This document shows positions 35,001 to 44,377 of a DNA stretch of 64,000 bases, one piece after another. A program made the translations under genes and the position numbers. Every line of letters begins with the position of its first letter. Position 1 is the stretch's first letter. The notes below the pieces were generated by a model that ran no database searches, was not told where the DNA came from, and was given only the letters and a program-made list of their open reading frames with translations. Origin of the DNA: Verrucomicrobiaceae bacterium (GTDB lineage Bacteria > Verrucomicrobiota > Verrucomicrobiia > Verrucomicrobiales > Verrucomicrobiaceae); the NCBI GenBank assembly GCA_027490195.1, contig JAIXYN010000011.1:1-64000 (forward strand), read 5' to 3'.

Positions 35001-36484
35001 GCGTGGGCTTCGTGGGGAAGAGCTTGATCGTCGTGGTGGTGTTCAAGCAAGGTCGGTGCCGAACTGCGGCGTCCCAGACCTGCGACCATGAGCAAGAGAT
35101 GAAGAAGGAACATGAAGTTGGAGAAGCTGATGAGAGCCCAGGCCACCGCACGGGAGACCACGTAGGGACGGGAATTGACGACGTGATTCATGAAGGTCTG
35201 ATCCCAATGGGCGGGATCATTCAAGTCGACACCCTGCTGCCAGCCAGCCACGAGGCTCATAATGACGATGGTGCCGACGCCATAGACAGAAAACCAGAAG
35301 TGGTTTCTGATCAGGCGGACGCTGAGCCATTCACAGCCGGAGAGACGCGGCACGATGTAGTAGATGGCACCAAACACGCACATGCTGAAGAAACCGTACA
35401 CGCTGACCACCTGGAATGCGTACCAAGACTGGGTAAACTGCAGGTTGGCTCCGGTCCAGAACGCGGAATTCAGAGCGAGAACCAAGCCCGAGACGGGGTA
35501 GAACAATGCTCCGAAGAAGATGAAGCGAAGAGTGGGGCTTGCGGCCACGGAGCTGTGCTTACCGAGAGTGGTAAGGTGATGATTGAGACCGACAAAACCT
35601 ACTGGAATAAGAAGCAGCACGCCAGCGCAGGCGCCTACGGACGACATCCAAGCTGGCAGCGGGCCGCCCATGTATTTCTGCATTCCAGTCCAGCCGCCAA
35701 GGATGGCGAGGGACCAGAAACCGGCGGACGCCAACTGTGCCGAGGCAATGGGTTGTCCGGTAACCTTCGGGATGAAGTAATAAGCTGCACCGACACCGAC
35801 CGGAACGAAGAACAGAAGAATCACTGCGTGAATATACCATGCGTCAATGCCGGCACCTATGGCACCCAAGCTAGGCAGGCAATGCAGAGCGACATTGGCG
35901 GTGATGAAGATCCAAGGGAACCAGAAGCAGGCACCGAGGATGTACCAAGTGCTGACCATGAAACCTTCCGGACGGAAAGCACGGCCAAACATACGGGCGA
36001 TGGGCCATGCGTAGCATAGAAAGCAGGCGAGCAGCACAGGCCAAGCAAACTTGGGCATCTCCAGCCACTCGATGGAAGTGCTCTTGCCCATGAGAATGGC
36101 GATGATGCCAAAGGTGATGGTGACATTCCAAAACACGCCAGCGGTGATGAGGAGGCTCTTCCCACTCTTCAACTCCTGACCAGAGCGGCGGGCCATGATC
36201 CAGAGCATCACACCCAGTGCAGCCTGAACACCCCAGCCATAGACAAGGGCGTTGATGTGGGCGGGCTGCAAACGACCGTACGTGATATACTGGCAGTCTC
36301 CCAGGAACTCAGGCTCCACAAGCTTGATCGCGGCGAGAACGCCGAGAAGCGTGGAAAGCATGAGCCAGAAGGCTCCATTGGTGAATAGGAAGAGCACAGG
36401 GCCTTTCACCGACTTGTCGATCGCCGCGCGGCGAAGGTTGTCGGCCTGAAGGTCAGTGTCAGGGGTGGCGGGAGTGGTCTGCAT
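34997..36484 (-). CDS. CcoN-like membrane protein lacking oxidase cofactor ligands
   Basis: A 495-residue, twelve-helix protein that aligns along its length with cbb3 oxidase subunit I. It keeps GRLQPAH (H76, position of the low-spin haem b ligand) and WYIHAVILLFF (H219, position of one CuB ligand). The other catalytic residues are gone: the usual YIWAGPHH is replaced by GGWTGMQK (263-270), so both further CuB histidines and the cross-link Tyr are missing. The helix X segment QFTQSWYAFQVVSVYGFF (349-366) has no His, so the high-spin and second low-spin haem ligands are absent. A new His pair occurs at 302-303 (GLNHHLTTLG). O2 reduction by it is therefore very unlikely; a structural or electron-routing role is inferred. 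A His-rich tail (EHHHDDQALPHEAHA) ends the protein. Confidence 0.88.
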   Translation of the reverse strand: MQTTPATPDTDLQADNLRRAAIDKSVKGPVLFLFTNGAFWLMLSTLLGVLAAIKLVEPEFLGDCQYITYGRLQPAHINALVYGWGVQAALGVMLWIMARRSGQELKSGKSLLITAGVFWNVTITFGIIAILMGKSTSIEWLEMPKFAWPVLLACFLCYAWPIARMFGRAFRPEGFMVSTWYILGACFWFPWIFITANVALHCLPSLGAIGAGIDAWYIHAVILLFFVPVGVGAAYYFIPKVTGQPIASAQLASAGFWSLAILGGWTGMQKYMGGPLPAWMSSVGACAGVLLLIPVGFVGLNHHLTTLGKHSSVAASPTLRFIFFGALFYPVSGLVLALNSAFWTGANLQFTQSWYAFQVVSVYGFFSMCVFGAIYYIVPRLSGCEWLSVRLIRNHFWFSVYGVGTIVIMSLVAGWQQGVDLNDPAHWDQTFMNHVVNSRPYVVSRAVAWALISFSNFMFLLHLLLMVAGLGRRSSAPTLLEHHHDDQALPHEAHA

Positions 36485-36487
36485 GAC

Positions 36488-36883
36488 TTACTTGGGCGAA
36501 GCGGGTGCGGCAGGGGCTGATGCGGGAGCTGCAGGGGCAGCAGGAGCTGGTGCTGCGGCAGCGGCCTGTTTGAGCTGAGTCGGTGAACCGGGGACAACCT
36601 GCGTGCTAACGCCGGTCTTCTTGGCGGCAAGGGCCGCGACAGTTTTTTCAAAAACCACTGTTTTCTTGGCTTCGTCGTTCAGGCCAAGTTTGGCGATGTT
36701 TTCAGCCTGAGCCTTGAGGATCTCAGCGGTGTTGTCGCGACGTTCCTGCTCGCGCGGGTCAAAGCCCTGCTTCGAATCAGTGATCGATTGGATGAAGATG
36801 AAGAGCACGGCGAAGCCTGCGAAGGCTCCGAGCACCCACGTGAAGGTGGCTCCGGCTTTTTTGGATGGATCGGGCTGCGACAT
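36488..36883 (-). CDS. Small single-span membrane protein of the act operon
   Basis: A 131-residue protein with one N-terminal helix (about 14-34, FTWVLGAFAGFAVLFIFIQS), then a charged helical region (FDPREQERRDNTAEILKAQ) and a long Ala/Pro tail. It lies between actF and the CcoN-like gene with four bases to the latter. Some act operons have a small membrane subunit (ActG) in this position; I cannot show homology by eye. It might link alternative complex III to the following complex. Confidence 0.6.
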   Translation of the reverse strand: MSQPDPSKKAGATFTWVLGAFAGFAVLFIFIQSITDSKQGFDPREQERRDNTAEILKAQAENIAKLGLNDEAKKTVVFEKTVAALAAKKTGVSTQVVPGSPTQLKQAAAAAPAPAAPAAPASAPAAPASPK

Positions 36884-36897
36884 GGAAAAACGGGGAA

Positions 36898-38256
36898 TCA
36901 GTTGATGACGTTCACGGACTCAAGGAGGCGAGGGTCACGCCATGGATACAGACTGTATTTGGCTAGGCCACGGAGGTAGAGGAAGCCCATGGTGCCAAAA
37001 ACGGCGCACAATGCGGCGATGTCCTGAACCCAAGCACCCGGAACCAAGACGCCTTGGCCAAGGGACGGGCCACGCTCAGGGATGACATTCCAATAGATGT
37101 CCACGAGGTGCATGAAGAGGATCCAGAGACAGCCGAGGCTGATGACCACTGGGTTCTTTTTGCGCTTTTGCGAGAGCAGGAAAAGGAAGGGAACAATGAA
37201 ATGCCCGAGGAGAATGAAGATGGAAACAGCCTGCCAGCCTTCCGTATTACGGATGAGGTAGAAGCGGGTTTCTTCCGTGATGTTGGCGTACCAGATCAGG
37301 AAATACTGGCTGAAGGAAATGTAGGCCCAGAAGACCGTGAAGGCGAAGAGCAGCTTGCCCATGAGATGGTAGTGCTCATCCGTGACCACCTTCTGCATGT
37401 AGCCCAAGCTGCGAAGCCAGGTAACAACCAGAATCGACACCGCCATGGAGGCCCAGGCGCAGCCGGCAAAGATGTAAACACCCCACATGGTGGAGAACCA
37501 GTTGTAATCCAGACCCACGAGCCAGTCGAAAGCCGCGAAAGTGACGGTCAGGGCGAAAGGCAGCAGAACAATGCAGGAGAACTGACGGGACCAAATGGTG
37601 TGTTTGATGTCGCCATCCTGCTCCTGCTGGAGCGATTTACCACGCAGCGTGCGTGCAATGAACCAAAGGACGAGGAAATAAAGCGCAAAGCGGGTGTACC
37701 AGGAGAACCAGGTGCTCAGGTTCATGTAGCCAAACTTTGTGACCAACACATGCAGATGAGGATTGGGTGGAAGATGAACCTTCTCACCGCCATTCACTGC
37801 CACTTCGCCGCCGTGCACGACCATGTGATGCAAGGCTTCCTTGACGGAAATGTTGTCCGCCTTGGCAATTTGCTCTGCGTTACGGTGATGAGTCATCCAC
37901 TCGTAGAGGGGCTTGTTCACCGCAGTGAGGAGTAGTGGAGAGGCGAGAATAGCCAGAGGGATGACCATGTTGGCCAAGTTTTCCCAGATGCGGCGCACGG
38001 CCACACCCCAGCTGGAGTTGGAGGCGCTATGGAGCAGGATCCAGAAGCAGCCGCCAACCACAAAGGTAAAGCAGAAGAAGACGGCGAACAGCCAGGAGTA
38101 GGCAAAGGTGTCCGTGCTGGTGAAGAAGAAGATGGCCGAAGCTACGATACCGAGCGCGCCTAGGAGGCCGAGCGTGCCAATGAGCTTGCCGCCCTTGGCT
38201 GGTTCGAATTTTTCTCCGCCCTGGGGCAGATCGTTAAATGTGACGTGGTGACTCAT
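36898..38256 (-). CDS. actF: Alternative complex III subunit ActF
   Basis: A 452-residue integral membrane protein, about ten helices, of the ActF type (a shortened relative of NrfD/ActC). ActF forms part of the membrane arm of alternative complex III and may be involved in proton movement. Features: WFSWYTRFALYFLVLWF in the middle, FAAFDWLVGLDYNWFSTMWG (helices 6-7) and SQYFLIWYANITEET, all characteristic of the family. A periplasm- or cytoplasm-exposed loop rich in His lies at about 130-170. It comes 24 bases after actE and before the small membrane protein. Confidence 0.88.
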   Translation of the reverse strand: MSHHVTFNDLPQGGEKFEPAKGGKLIGTLGLLGALGIVASAIFFFTSTDTFAYSWLFAVFFCFTFVVGGCFWILLHSASNSSWGVAVRRIWENLANMVIPLAILASPLLLTAVNKPLYEWMTHHRNAEQIAKADNISVKEALHHMVVHGGEVAVNGGEKVHLPPNPHLHVLVTKFGYMNLSTWFSWYTRFALYFLVLWFIARTLRGKSLQQEQDGDIKHTIWSRQFSCIVLLPFALTVTFAAFDWLVGLDYNWFSTMWGVYIFAGCAWASMAVSILVVTWLRSLGYMQKVVTDEHYHLMGKLLFAFTVFWAYISFSQYFLIWYANITEETRFYLIRNTEGWQAVSIFILLGHFIVPFLFLLSQKRKKNPVVISLGCLWILFMHLVDIYWNVIPERGPSLGQGVLVPGAWVQDIAALCAVFGTMGFLYLRGLAKYSLYPWRDPRLLESVNVIN

Positions 38257-38280
38257 GCCGGGATTCGCGTGATCGTGCCG

Positions 38281-38976
38281 TTACTGGAGGGGAAGGGTGA
38301 CGCCAGACTCTTTAGCGGCGATTTGCAGAGAGCGGATGTAGGCCACAATGGCCCAGCGGTCGCGCAGGGTGATATTGCCGCCGTAGCTGCCCATCAGGCC
38401 TTTGCCGTTGGTGATGACATCAAAGATGGCACCATCCGCACGATAGGCGGCCGCATTGGCAGGATCCAGATGGCCGGGCTGCTGAAAGTTGAAGGCGGTC
38501 AGGATGCCGTATTTGGAGGTCACTCCCTTGCCGTTGCCGGAAGTACCGTGGCAGATGGCGCAGTTGATGTTGTAGCGCTGCTCGCCGCGCTTGATGAACT
38601 CCGCATTGAAGACGGACGGATCGCTGGTGATTTCTTCTGGCAGACCGTCGCCGTAGAAGTCACCGACTTTGCCGGTGTCATAGTAACCCAGACCGCTGGT
38701 GAAAGCGACTCGGGCGGGCTTGGCCTTCGGACCGACTGCATCGACCGCAGGGACGGCGGGGATTTCGAAACCCATCGGCAGGGTGCCTTTGACTGGCAGG
38801 CGGGCTCCGCGGCCATCCGCAAAGAATTCGGTGCCGACCTGGTATTTCACCTTGGCCTGATGATCCATGTCCGGGATGATTTCGATCGGCGGCAGTTCAG
38901 ATTTACTGCCACGGAAACCAAACGCGCTCACGACGATCGCGATGACGAAAAGATAGCTGAGAAAGAAGTACTTCAT
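38281..38976 (-). CDS. actE: Alternative complex III cytochrome c subunit ActE
   Basis: A 231-residue exported mono-haem cytochrome c. The N-terminal segment (1-20) is a signal/anchor, possibly without a lipobox. The haem motif is C139-A-I-C142-H143, with GLMGSYGGNI supplying a likely Met ligand. In characterised complexes ActE accepts electrons from ActA and delivers them to the oxidase or a soluble carrier. It lies between actD and actF. Confidence 0.9.
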   Translation of the reverse strand: MKYFFLSYLFVIAIVVSAFGFRGSKSELPPIEIIPDMDHQAKVKYQVGTEFFADGRGARLPVKGTLPMGFEIPAVPAVDAVGPKAKPARVAFTSGLGYYDTGKVGDFYGDGLPEEITSDPSVFNAEFIKRGEQRYNINCAICHGTSGNGKGVTSKYGILTAFNFQQPGHLDPANAAAYRADGAIFDVITNGKGLMGSYGGNITLRDRWAIVAYIRSLQIAAKESGVTLPLQ

Positions 38977-38994
38977 GGTGCGGGTAAGCGAGGC

Positions 38995-39594
38995 TTAGAT
39001 TTCGTCCTCCACGAGTTCGATGTTCTTGCCGCCGACTTTTTCGAGAAGGCTCTTGGTGCCTTCCTGGGAGAATTTAGGATCGCGGGCTTCGATGCAGACA
39101 AAGAAACCATCGTCCGAGAACTTGCTGAAGTTCTTGGAAACGAACAAAGGATGATTCCAGCGTGGCAGGCCGATGAGGGCCAGCAGACCGAACAGGGTGG
39201 TGAAAGCGCTGAAGAGAATCGTCAGCTCAAACATCACGGGGAAAAACGCCGGAATGGTCCAGATGTCGGTGGGCTTGCCCTGCACAACGGTCGGATAGGT
39301 TTCGACGATCTTTTGCAGGAAACCGAGGCCGATGTGGCTCCAGAAATTGGTCTGCGTGATCGTTTCCAGAGTGAAAGCAATGGTGGTGCCGGTGATGCCA
39401 CCGCAGAAGACGAACATGGGCAGCTTGGAGCGTGGGTTGCCCATCGCCTCATCCATACCATGGATAGGGAAGGGCGAATGCACGTCCCAGCGCTGGTAGC
39501 CGGCATCGCGTACATGCTCGGCGGCATGGTAGAGATCCTTCACGCTGTCAAATTCAGCGAGGTAGCCGTGGACTCGTTTGAGGGTGGTGCTCAC
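38995..39594 (-). CDS. actD: Alternative complex III subunit ActD (DUF3341)
   Basis: A 199-residue protein with two predicted helices (about 65-90 and 115-145) and soluble ends facing the cytoplasm. GYQRWDVHSPFPIHGMDEAM is the DUF3341 signature. ActD is a structural subunit of the membrane arm. The start is a GTG at 39594. A short spacing of 21 bases to actC supports cotranscription. Confidence 0.9.
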   Translation of the reverse strand: MSTTLKRVHGYLAEFDSVKDLYHAAEHVRDAGYQRWDVHSPFPIHGMDEAMGNPRSKLPMFVFCGGITGTTIAFTLETITQTNFWSHIGLGFLQKIVETYPTVVQGKPTDIWTIPAFFPVMFELTILFSAFTTLFGLLALIGLPRWNHPLFVSKNFSKFSDDGFFVCIEARDPKFSQEGTKSLLEKVGGKNIELVEDEI

Positions 39595-39615
39595 AGTCAG
39601 GGTTCTTTTAAAATG

Positions 39616-41079
39616 TTAGGCGGCAACGGGTTTGGCGACGTGACGGTCGGGGTAGTCCATGAGGTCTTCCTCCTGGATGCCCTTCTCACCATGGTCGTCC
39701 TGATGCGGGTTCGACTGAGGGCAGACGCCTTTGACTTCACCGATGGCGATGACAGGCAGGAAGCGCAGGAACAGAAGGAACAGCATCATGAAGAAGCCGA
39801 AGGTGCCGAGGAAAGTGTACTTATCGACCCAGGTGGCCTCATAAACGCCCCAAGAGCCCGGTGTCATGTGACGCTCCAGCGTGGTGGCGATGATGACGTA
39901 ACGCTCGAACCACATACCAGCGTTCACGAACATGCAGACGATCATGACGACCCACACATTGTGGCGGCACCAGCGGCTCCAGAAGAGCTGAGGAGCAAAC
40001 ACGTTGCAGCTGAACATCCAGTAGTAGGCCCAGGTGGAAGGACCGGTGAGACCACGCAGCGTGAAGGCGGCGGCTTCATACGGATTGGCGCTGTAGTAGG
40101 CCACGAAGAGCTCCATGCAGTAGGCGTAACCAACGATCGTGCCGGTGAGCAGGATAATCTTGGCCATGTTGTCCACGTGCTTGGCTGTGATGAGGTCATC
40201 CAGGCCGTAGATGCGGCGCACTGGAAGCATCAGGGTCAGCACCATCGCGAAACCACCGAAGATGGCACCTGCGACGAAGTAGGGCGGGAAGATCGTGGTG
40301 TGCCAGCCAGGAACGATGGAGGTGGCGAAGTCGAAGGACACGACTGAGTGCACGGAAAGCACCAGCGGTGTGGAGAGAGCGGCCAGAAGCATGTAGGCGG
40401 TCTCATAGTGGCTCCAATGGCGATTGCCACCGCGCCAGCCGAGGGCGAACAAACCGTAGAGGAACTTCTTCAAGCCCGGGCGGCAGCGGTCACGCAGCGT
40501 GGCAAGGTCGGGCACGAGACCCAGGAACCAGAACACGGCAGAAACGCTGAAGTAAGTCGAAACGGCGAACACGTCCCAGAGCAGGGGAGACTTGAAGTTC
40601 TGCCAGATGGCGTTGGCGTTCGGGATCGGCGCGAGGAACCACACCATCCACACACGACCGACGTGGAAGGCCGGGAACAAACCGGCGCACATCACGGCGA
40701 AGATCGTCATGGCTTCTGCAGCGCGGTTCACCGAAGTACGCCACTTCTGGCGGGTGAGGAACAAAATGGCGGAGATAAGCGTACCGGCGTGGCCGATACC
40801 GATCCAGAACACGAAGTTTGTGATGTCCCATGCCCAGGCGACTGGCTGCTTCTGGCCCCAGACACCGACACCAGTGGAGATCAGATAGGTGAAGCAGAAG
40901 ACCATCAGTCCGGTCAGCAACACGGAAGGTACAAACAGGATCCACCACAAGGCGGGCTGTTTGTTTTCCACGATGCCGCAGATGCGGTTCGTGATCCAAG
41001 AATAGGAGCGGTTGTTCAACACCAGCGGCTCGCGGTCGAGGATACGCGGTGTGTTAGTTGCTGTAGCGGAGGCGTCCAT
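39616..41079 (-). CDS. actC: Alternative complex III quinol-binding subunit ActC (NrfD family)
   Basis: A 487-residue protein with ten helices of the NrfD/PsrC family. It binds menaquinol or quinol near the periplasmic side and passes electrons to the iron-sulfur clusters of ActB. Typical segments: [35 protein letters not shown] and [20 protein letters not shown], with conserved His, Asp and Glu. It begins nine bases after the actB stop. The C-terminal tail is hydrophilic and carries a run of acidic residues and His. Confidence 0.93.
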   Translation of the reverse strand: MDASATATNTPRILDREPLVLNNRSYSWITNRICGIVENKQPALWWILFVPSVLLTGLMVFCFTYLISTGVGVWGQKQPVAWAWDITNFVFWIGIGHAGTLISAILFLTRQKWRTSVNRAAEAMTIFAVMCAGLFPAFHVGRVWMVWFLAPIPNANAIWQNFKSPLLWDVFAVSTYFSVSAVFWFLGLVPDLATLRDRCRPGLKKFLYGLFALGWRGGNRHWSHYETAYMLLAALSTPLVLSVHSVVSFDFATSIVPGWHTTIFPPYFVAGAIFGGFAMVLTLMLPVRRIYGLDDLITAKHVDNMAKIILLTGTIVGYAYCMELFVAYYSANPYEAAAFTLRGLTGPSTWAYYWMFSCNVFAPQLFWSRWCRHNVWVVMIVCMFVNAGMWFERYVIIATTLERHMTPGSWGVYEATWVDKYTFLGTFGFFMMLFLLFLRFLPVIAIGEVKGVCPQSNPHQDDHGEKGIQEEDLMDYPDRHVAKPVAA

Positions 41080-41088
41080 GTGTCCGGT

Positions 41089-44000
41089 TTAGAATTGGTT
41101 GTTGCTCCACACGGCGATGTTTTCTGCGCCGGGCATGTCCTTGTTCGGATTGCGCAGACGGGCGAGGTAGCTCGTACGTGGGCGGGTGCCGATGTATTTG
41201 AGCACCTGGTAGTCGCGTGGAGATGCCTTGGATTTGACGACGGCGGATTTCGGATCGGCCAGATCGCCGAAGACAATTGCTTCCGCCGGGCAGGACTGCT
41301 GGCAGGCGGTTTTGATGGTGTCTGTCGGCACGCGGAAGTCCTTGGAGTCGCGCTGCACCTGCTTCTGCAGGATCTTGGCGGATTCGAGGCGCTGCACGCA
41401 GTAGGTGCATTTCTCGATAACACCGCGCATGCGGACAGTGACGTTCGGATTGCGTTGTAGGCGGATGCTTTCGTCCTCACGCTTCTCACCCAGCGGGCCG
41501 GCGTAAAGATTGCCGACTTTCATGCCGAGCACGGATGTTTCGATCAGCGGGTTGCGCTTGTTGTAGTCGAACCAGTTGAAGCGGCGGGCGGTGTAAGGGC
41601 AGTTGTTCGCGCAGTAGCGGGTGCCGATGCAGCGATTGTAAGCCATGGCGTTGAGACCATCTGGCGTATGAACAGTGGCGTTCACCGGGCAGACGGTTTC
41701 GCACGGGGCGGACTCGCACTGCTGACAGGCCAGCGGCTGGTGCACCATTTCGGCGTTCTCCAGCTGCTCAGGCGTCGCGTTGTCTTCGGCCCAGGTGCTT
41801 TCCTGTTCGACTTCGTTCTTGCCCCACTTCGGCACAGCGAAGTAGCGGTCCATACGGATCCACTGCATCACGCGGCCTTTGCGGACCTGGTCTTTGCCGA
41901 CGACTGGAATGTTGTTTTCGCTCTGGCAGGCGACGATGCAAGCCGTGCAGCCAATGCACTTGCTGAGATCGATCGACATGCCCCACTGGTGCTGCTTCTC
42001 GTAGTCGAAGCCGTCAGGATTCGTCTCGGATTTGACACCGACCTGGCCTTTGTAGAGGGAAATGTTTTCCGGAATGTGGCTGTCCATGCCGGTCTTTTGC
42101 GCAAAGGCCACATCTTTGTTGAAGGTGTCGAGCGTGCCTTCACGGTACACTGCGCGGCCTTCCATCGTATTCTGAGACTGCGTGATGGCGAGTTCAGCGA
42201 TGGTGGTGAGCACTTCGATCTTGGCACCGCTCAGGACGAAGGTGCCGGGCTGCTTGCGCAGCGCATAGGCGTTCACACCACGGTCACCACTGACCATACC
42301 AACACCGATCTGGCCGTAGCCGAGTGGCAGCGTGATGGAGTTGGACACATGCCCGGGGGCTTCGATGGCGGGGATTTCGATCGTATTATCTCCGACCGTA
42401 ATTTTGACATGCTGGCCTTCTTTGAGACCCAGACGGCGGAAGGTGACGGAGCCAATCCAGGCTGCGTTTTCCCAAGTGAGTTTTGTTACCGGATCGGGCG
42501 CTTCCTGAAGCCAAGCGTTGTTGACGTAGCGACCATCATAGACGCTGGAGTCGGCCACGAGGACGACTTCGAGGGCATCGTCCGTCGGTGCGACGACAGG
42601 TGTGGCCTTGGCAAGGATGCCAGCAACGGCGGCGACATTCGGAGTCGTTGTAGCCTTGGCATAAGCGGAGCCTTTGAGGAAGCCGTCACGCAGGGTGAAA
42701 TTCCATTTCTTTTCGTCGAGGCTGCCAGCCACGGTAGCGAAAGTGTCGCGCACGGCGGTGTAGGCGGCGTCTTCGGCTGGGGCAGTAGGTGCAGCACCGG
42801 CGGCGGGCGCAGCTGCTTCAGCTGGGCCAAGCTTTTTACGCCCAAGGAGAGTCAGCAGGACTTCCACATGGCTGGCACCGTCGTAGAGCGGTGCAATCAT
42901 CGGCTGGACGATCGAGTAAGTGCCGTCAGCGGCAAGCACATCTCCCCAGACCTCAAGATAATGAGCCGCAGGAATGTGCAGGGCTGCCTGACGTGCTGTC
43001 ACGTTTTTGTGCGTGCCGACGTGAATGAGATTCACCCCTTTGTCAGTCACGGCCTTGGCCAGTGCCGCAGCGTCAGGAGCATCGTAGTAGAGACTCGCAG
43101 GAGTGAGCGAAATGAGTGTTTTGACCTGGCCACCGCTGATTGCGGCTTGCAGATCGCTGAATGTGCCGAGCTCTGGAGAGGCAGGTGCTTGCAGGAGATC
43201 GATGGTCGAGCCGTAAGCGCCCAAGGCGTTGTTGATCGAAGCGACCAGTGCATGCACTTCAGCGCCGTAGCGGGAACCGGCGAGGACGACGGCCTTGCCT
43301 TTGTTGTCGATCAAATCACGCACTGCTGGTGCGATCCACTCTTTGAGGCTGGCTGGAGCGGTGTCGGCCAGCGCCTTAGCGGAGGCGTCTCCCAGTTGGG
43401 CAGCGATCACAGCTGCGGCCACCGGGATGAGACTTGCCGCGAGCGGCTTACGATGATCGGCCATGCCGCCGGTCAGCGTGTAACGATTTTCAAGGACGTA
43501 GAGGCGGTTCATGTCCGCCGCTTTCGCGTCCTTCGCACGATGCTTGGTGAACGCGGAAATAGGCTCGCCCGCCACAGGGTCCACCCCGAGGAAGTCGCAG
43601 TCCAAGGAGAGAATGCGCATCGCGGAGCCGAGCTTCACGAAGGACTTCACATCGGCACCCAGCACTTCCTTGCCTGCAGAGGCCTGGCCTTCGCCACCCA
43701 CTGCTTCGTATTGGAACAGTTTGATCTGCGGGAAGGCAGCCTTCACCTCACCCAGCAGACGCTGGTAGGTCGGGGAAGTCGAGCCGCCCATCACGACGCC
43801 TAGGCTGGCACCGGAGGACTTTTTCGCTTCATCGATGGCTGCAGCGAGCAGTTCGTTCGCCTTGGCCCAGGAAAGTTCTTTGCCAGCGCCCATCGGCTTC
43901 TGGGAGCGCTCAGGATCGTAGAGATCCAGCACGGAGGCCTGCGCGAAGCTGTTAAGCCCTCCACCCAGCGGGTGAAGCGGATTGCCAGAAAGATGCGTCG

Positions 44001-44355
44001 GACGACCTTCATGCGTCGTGACCACCAATGGCACAGCACCGCCGTTTTGAGGCATTGTGGTGGCATAGAGCAGCGACTTGCCAGGCACCATCCACTCAAC
44101 GTGCTGGGTGTAAGGCAGGATGTTGACGAGGGGACGGCGGCAGCTAGCCAGACCCATCATGCCCACGCTGGCACCCATGATCTTCAAAAATTCACGACGG
44201 CTGTTCTCACGCTCTTCGTCGTTCAGGGTGTCCCCCTCGGGGAATTCACGACCCAGACTTTTCAAGAAATCTTCACGACGATCCAATTCGGCGACACTGC
44301 GCCAGTAGCGCTTGGCGTTTTGCGGCTCCTCAGGATGCTTCCAAATTTTTTTCAT
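41089..44355 (-). CDS. actB: Alternative complex III iron-sulfur subunit ActB (fused B1-B2)
   Basis: A 1088-residue periplasmic protein. A Tat signal-like SRREFLKIMGASVGMMG occurs at about residues 52-68. Residues about 80-770 match the molybdopterin-oxidoreductase-like B1 domain, which in ActB has lost its cofactor. The C-terminal B2 domain has ferredoxin-type Cys sets: CIGCTACIVAC, CQQCESAPCETVCP, CIGTRYCANNCPY and CTYCVQRL...CQQSCPAEAI. Together these would hold three [4Fe-4S] and one [3Fe-4S] cluster. It takes electrons from quinol through ActC. B1 and B2 are fused, as in most act operons. Confidence 0.94.
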   Translation of the reverse strand: MKKIWKHPEEPQNAKRYWRSVAELDRREDFLKSLGREFPEGDTLNDEERENSRREFLKIMGASVGMMGLASCRRPLVNILPYTQHVEWMVPGKSLLYATTMPQNGGAVPLVVTTHEGRPTHLSGNPLHPLGGGLNSFAQASVLDLYDPERSQKPMGAGKELSWAKANELLAAAIDEAKKSSGASLGVVMGGSTSPTYQRLLGEVKAAFPQIKLFQYEAVGGEGQASAGKEVLGADVKSFVKLGSAMRILSLDCDFLGVDPVAGEPISAFTKHRAKDAKAADMNRLYVLENRYTLTGGMADHRKPLAASLIPVAAAVIAAQLGDASAKALADTAPASLKEWIAPAVRDLIDNKGKAVVLAGSRYGAEVHALVASINNALGAYGSTIDLLQAPASPELGTFSDLQAAISGGQVKTLISLTPASLYYDAPDAAALAKAVTDKGVNLIHVGTHKNVTARQAALHIPAAHYLEVWGDVLAADGTYSIVQPMIAPLYDGASHVEVLLTLLGRKKLGPAEAAAPAAGAAPTAPAEDAAYTAVRDTFATVAGSLDEKKWNFTLRDGFLKGSAYAKATTTPNVAAVAGILAKATPVVAPTDDALEVVLVADSSVYDGRYVNNAWLQEAPDPVTKLTWENAAWIGSVTFRRLGLKEGQHVKITVGDNTIEIPAIEAPGHVSNSITLPLGYGQIGVGMVSGDRGVNAYALRKQPGTFVLSGAKIEVLTTIAELAITQSQNTMEGRAVYREGTLDTFNKDVAFAQKTGMDSHIPENISLYKGQVGVKSETNPDGFDYEKQHQWGMSIDLSKCIGCTACIVACQSENNIPVVGKDQVRKGRVMQWIRMDRYFAVPKWGKNEVEQESTWAEDNATPEQLENAEMVHQPLACQQCESAPCETVCPVNATVHTPDGLNAMAYNRCIGTRYCANNCPYTARRFNWFDYNKRNPLIETSVLGMKVGNLYAGPLGEKREDESIRLQRNPNVTVRMRGVIEKCTYCVQRLESAKILQKQVQRDSKDFRVPTDTIKTACQQSCPAEAIVFGDLADPKSAVVKSKASPRDYQVLKYIGTRPRTSYLARLRNPNKDMPGAENIAVWSNNQF

Positions 44356-44377
44356 GTGTCAGAAAAAGGGGCGCGGG

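Noticed and set aside
34997..36484. A functional cbb3 oxidase (ccoNO)
   Set aside because: CcoN-like lacks the CuB and helix X ligands, and no ccoP is present, so a working cbb3 oxidase is not supported.
38245..40347. 700-codon open frame on the plus strand across actE, actD and actC
   Set aside because: The minus-strand genes show haem, DUF3341 and NrfD motifs. The plus-strand translation has no recognisable domain and spans three real genes.
41668..43803. 711-codon open frame on the plus strand inside actB
   Set aside because: It is antisense to clear ferredoxin and Tat motifs of ActB and shows no domain.
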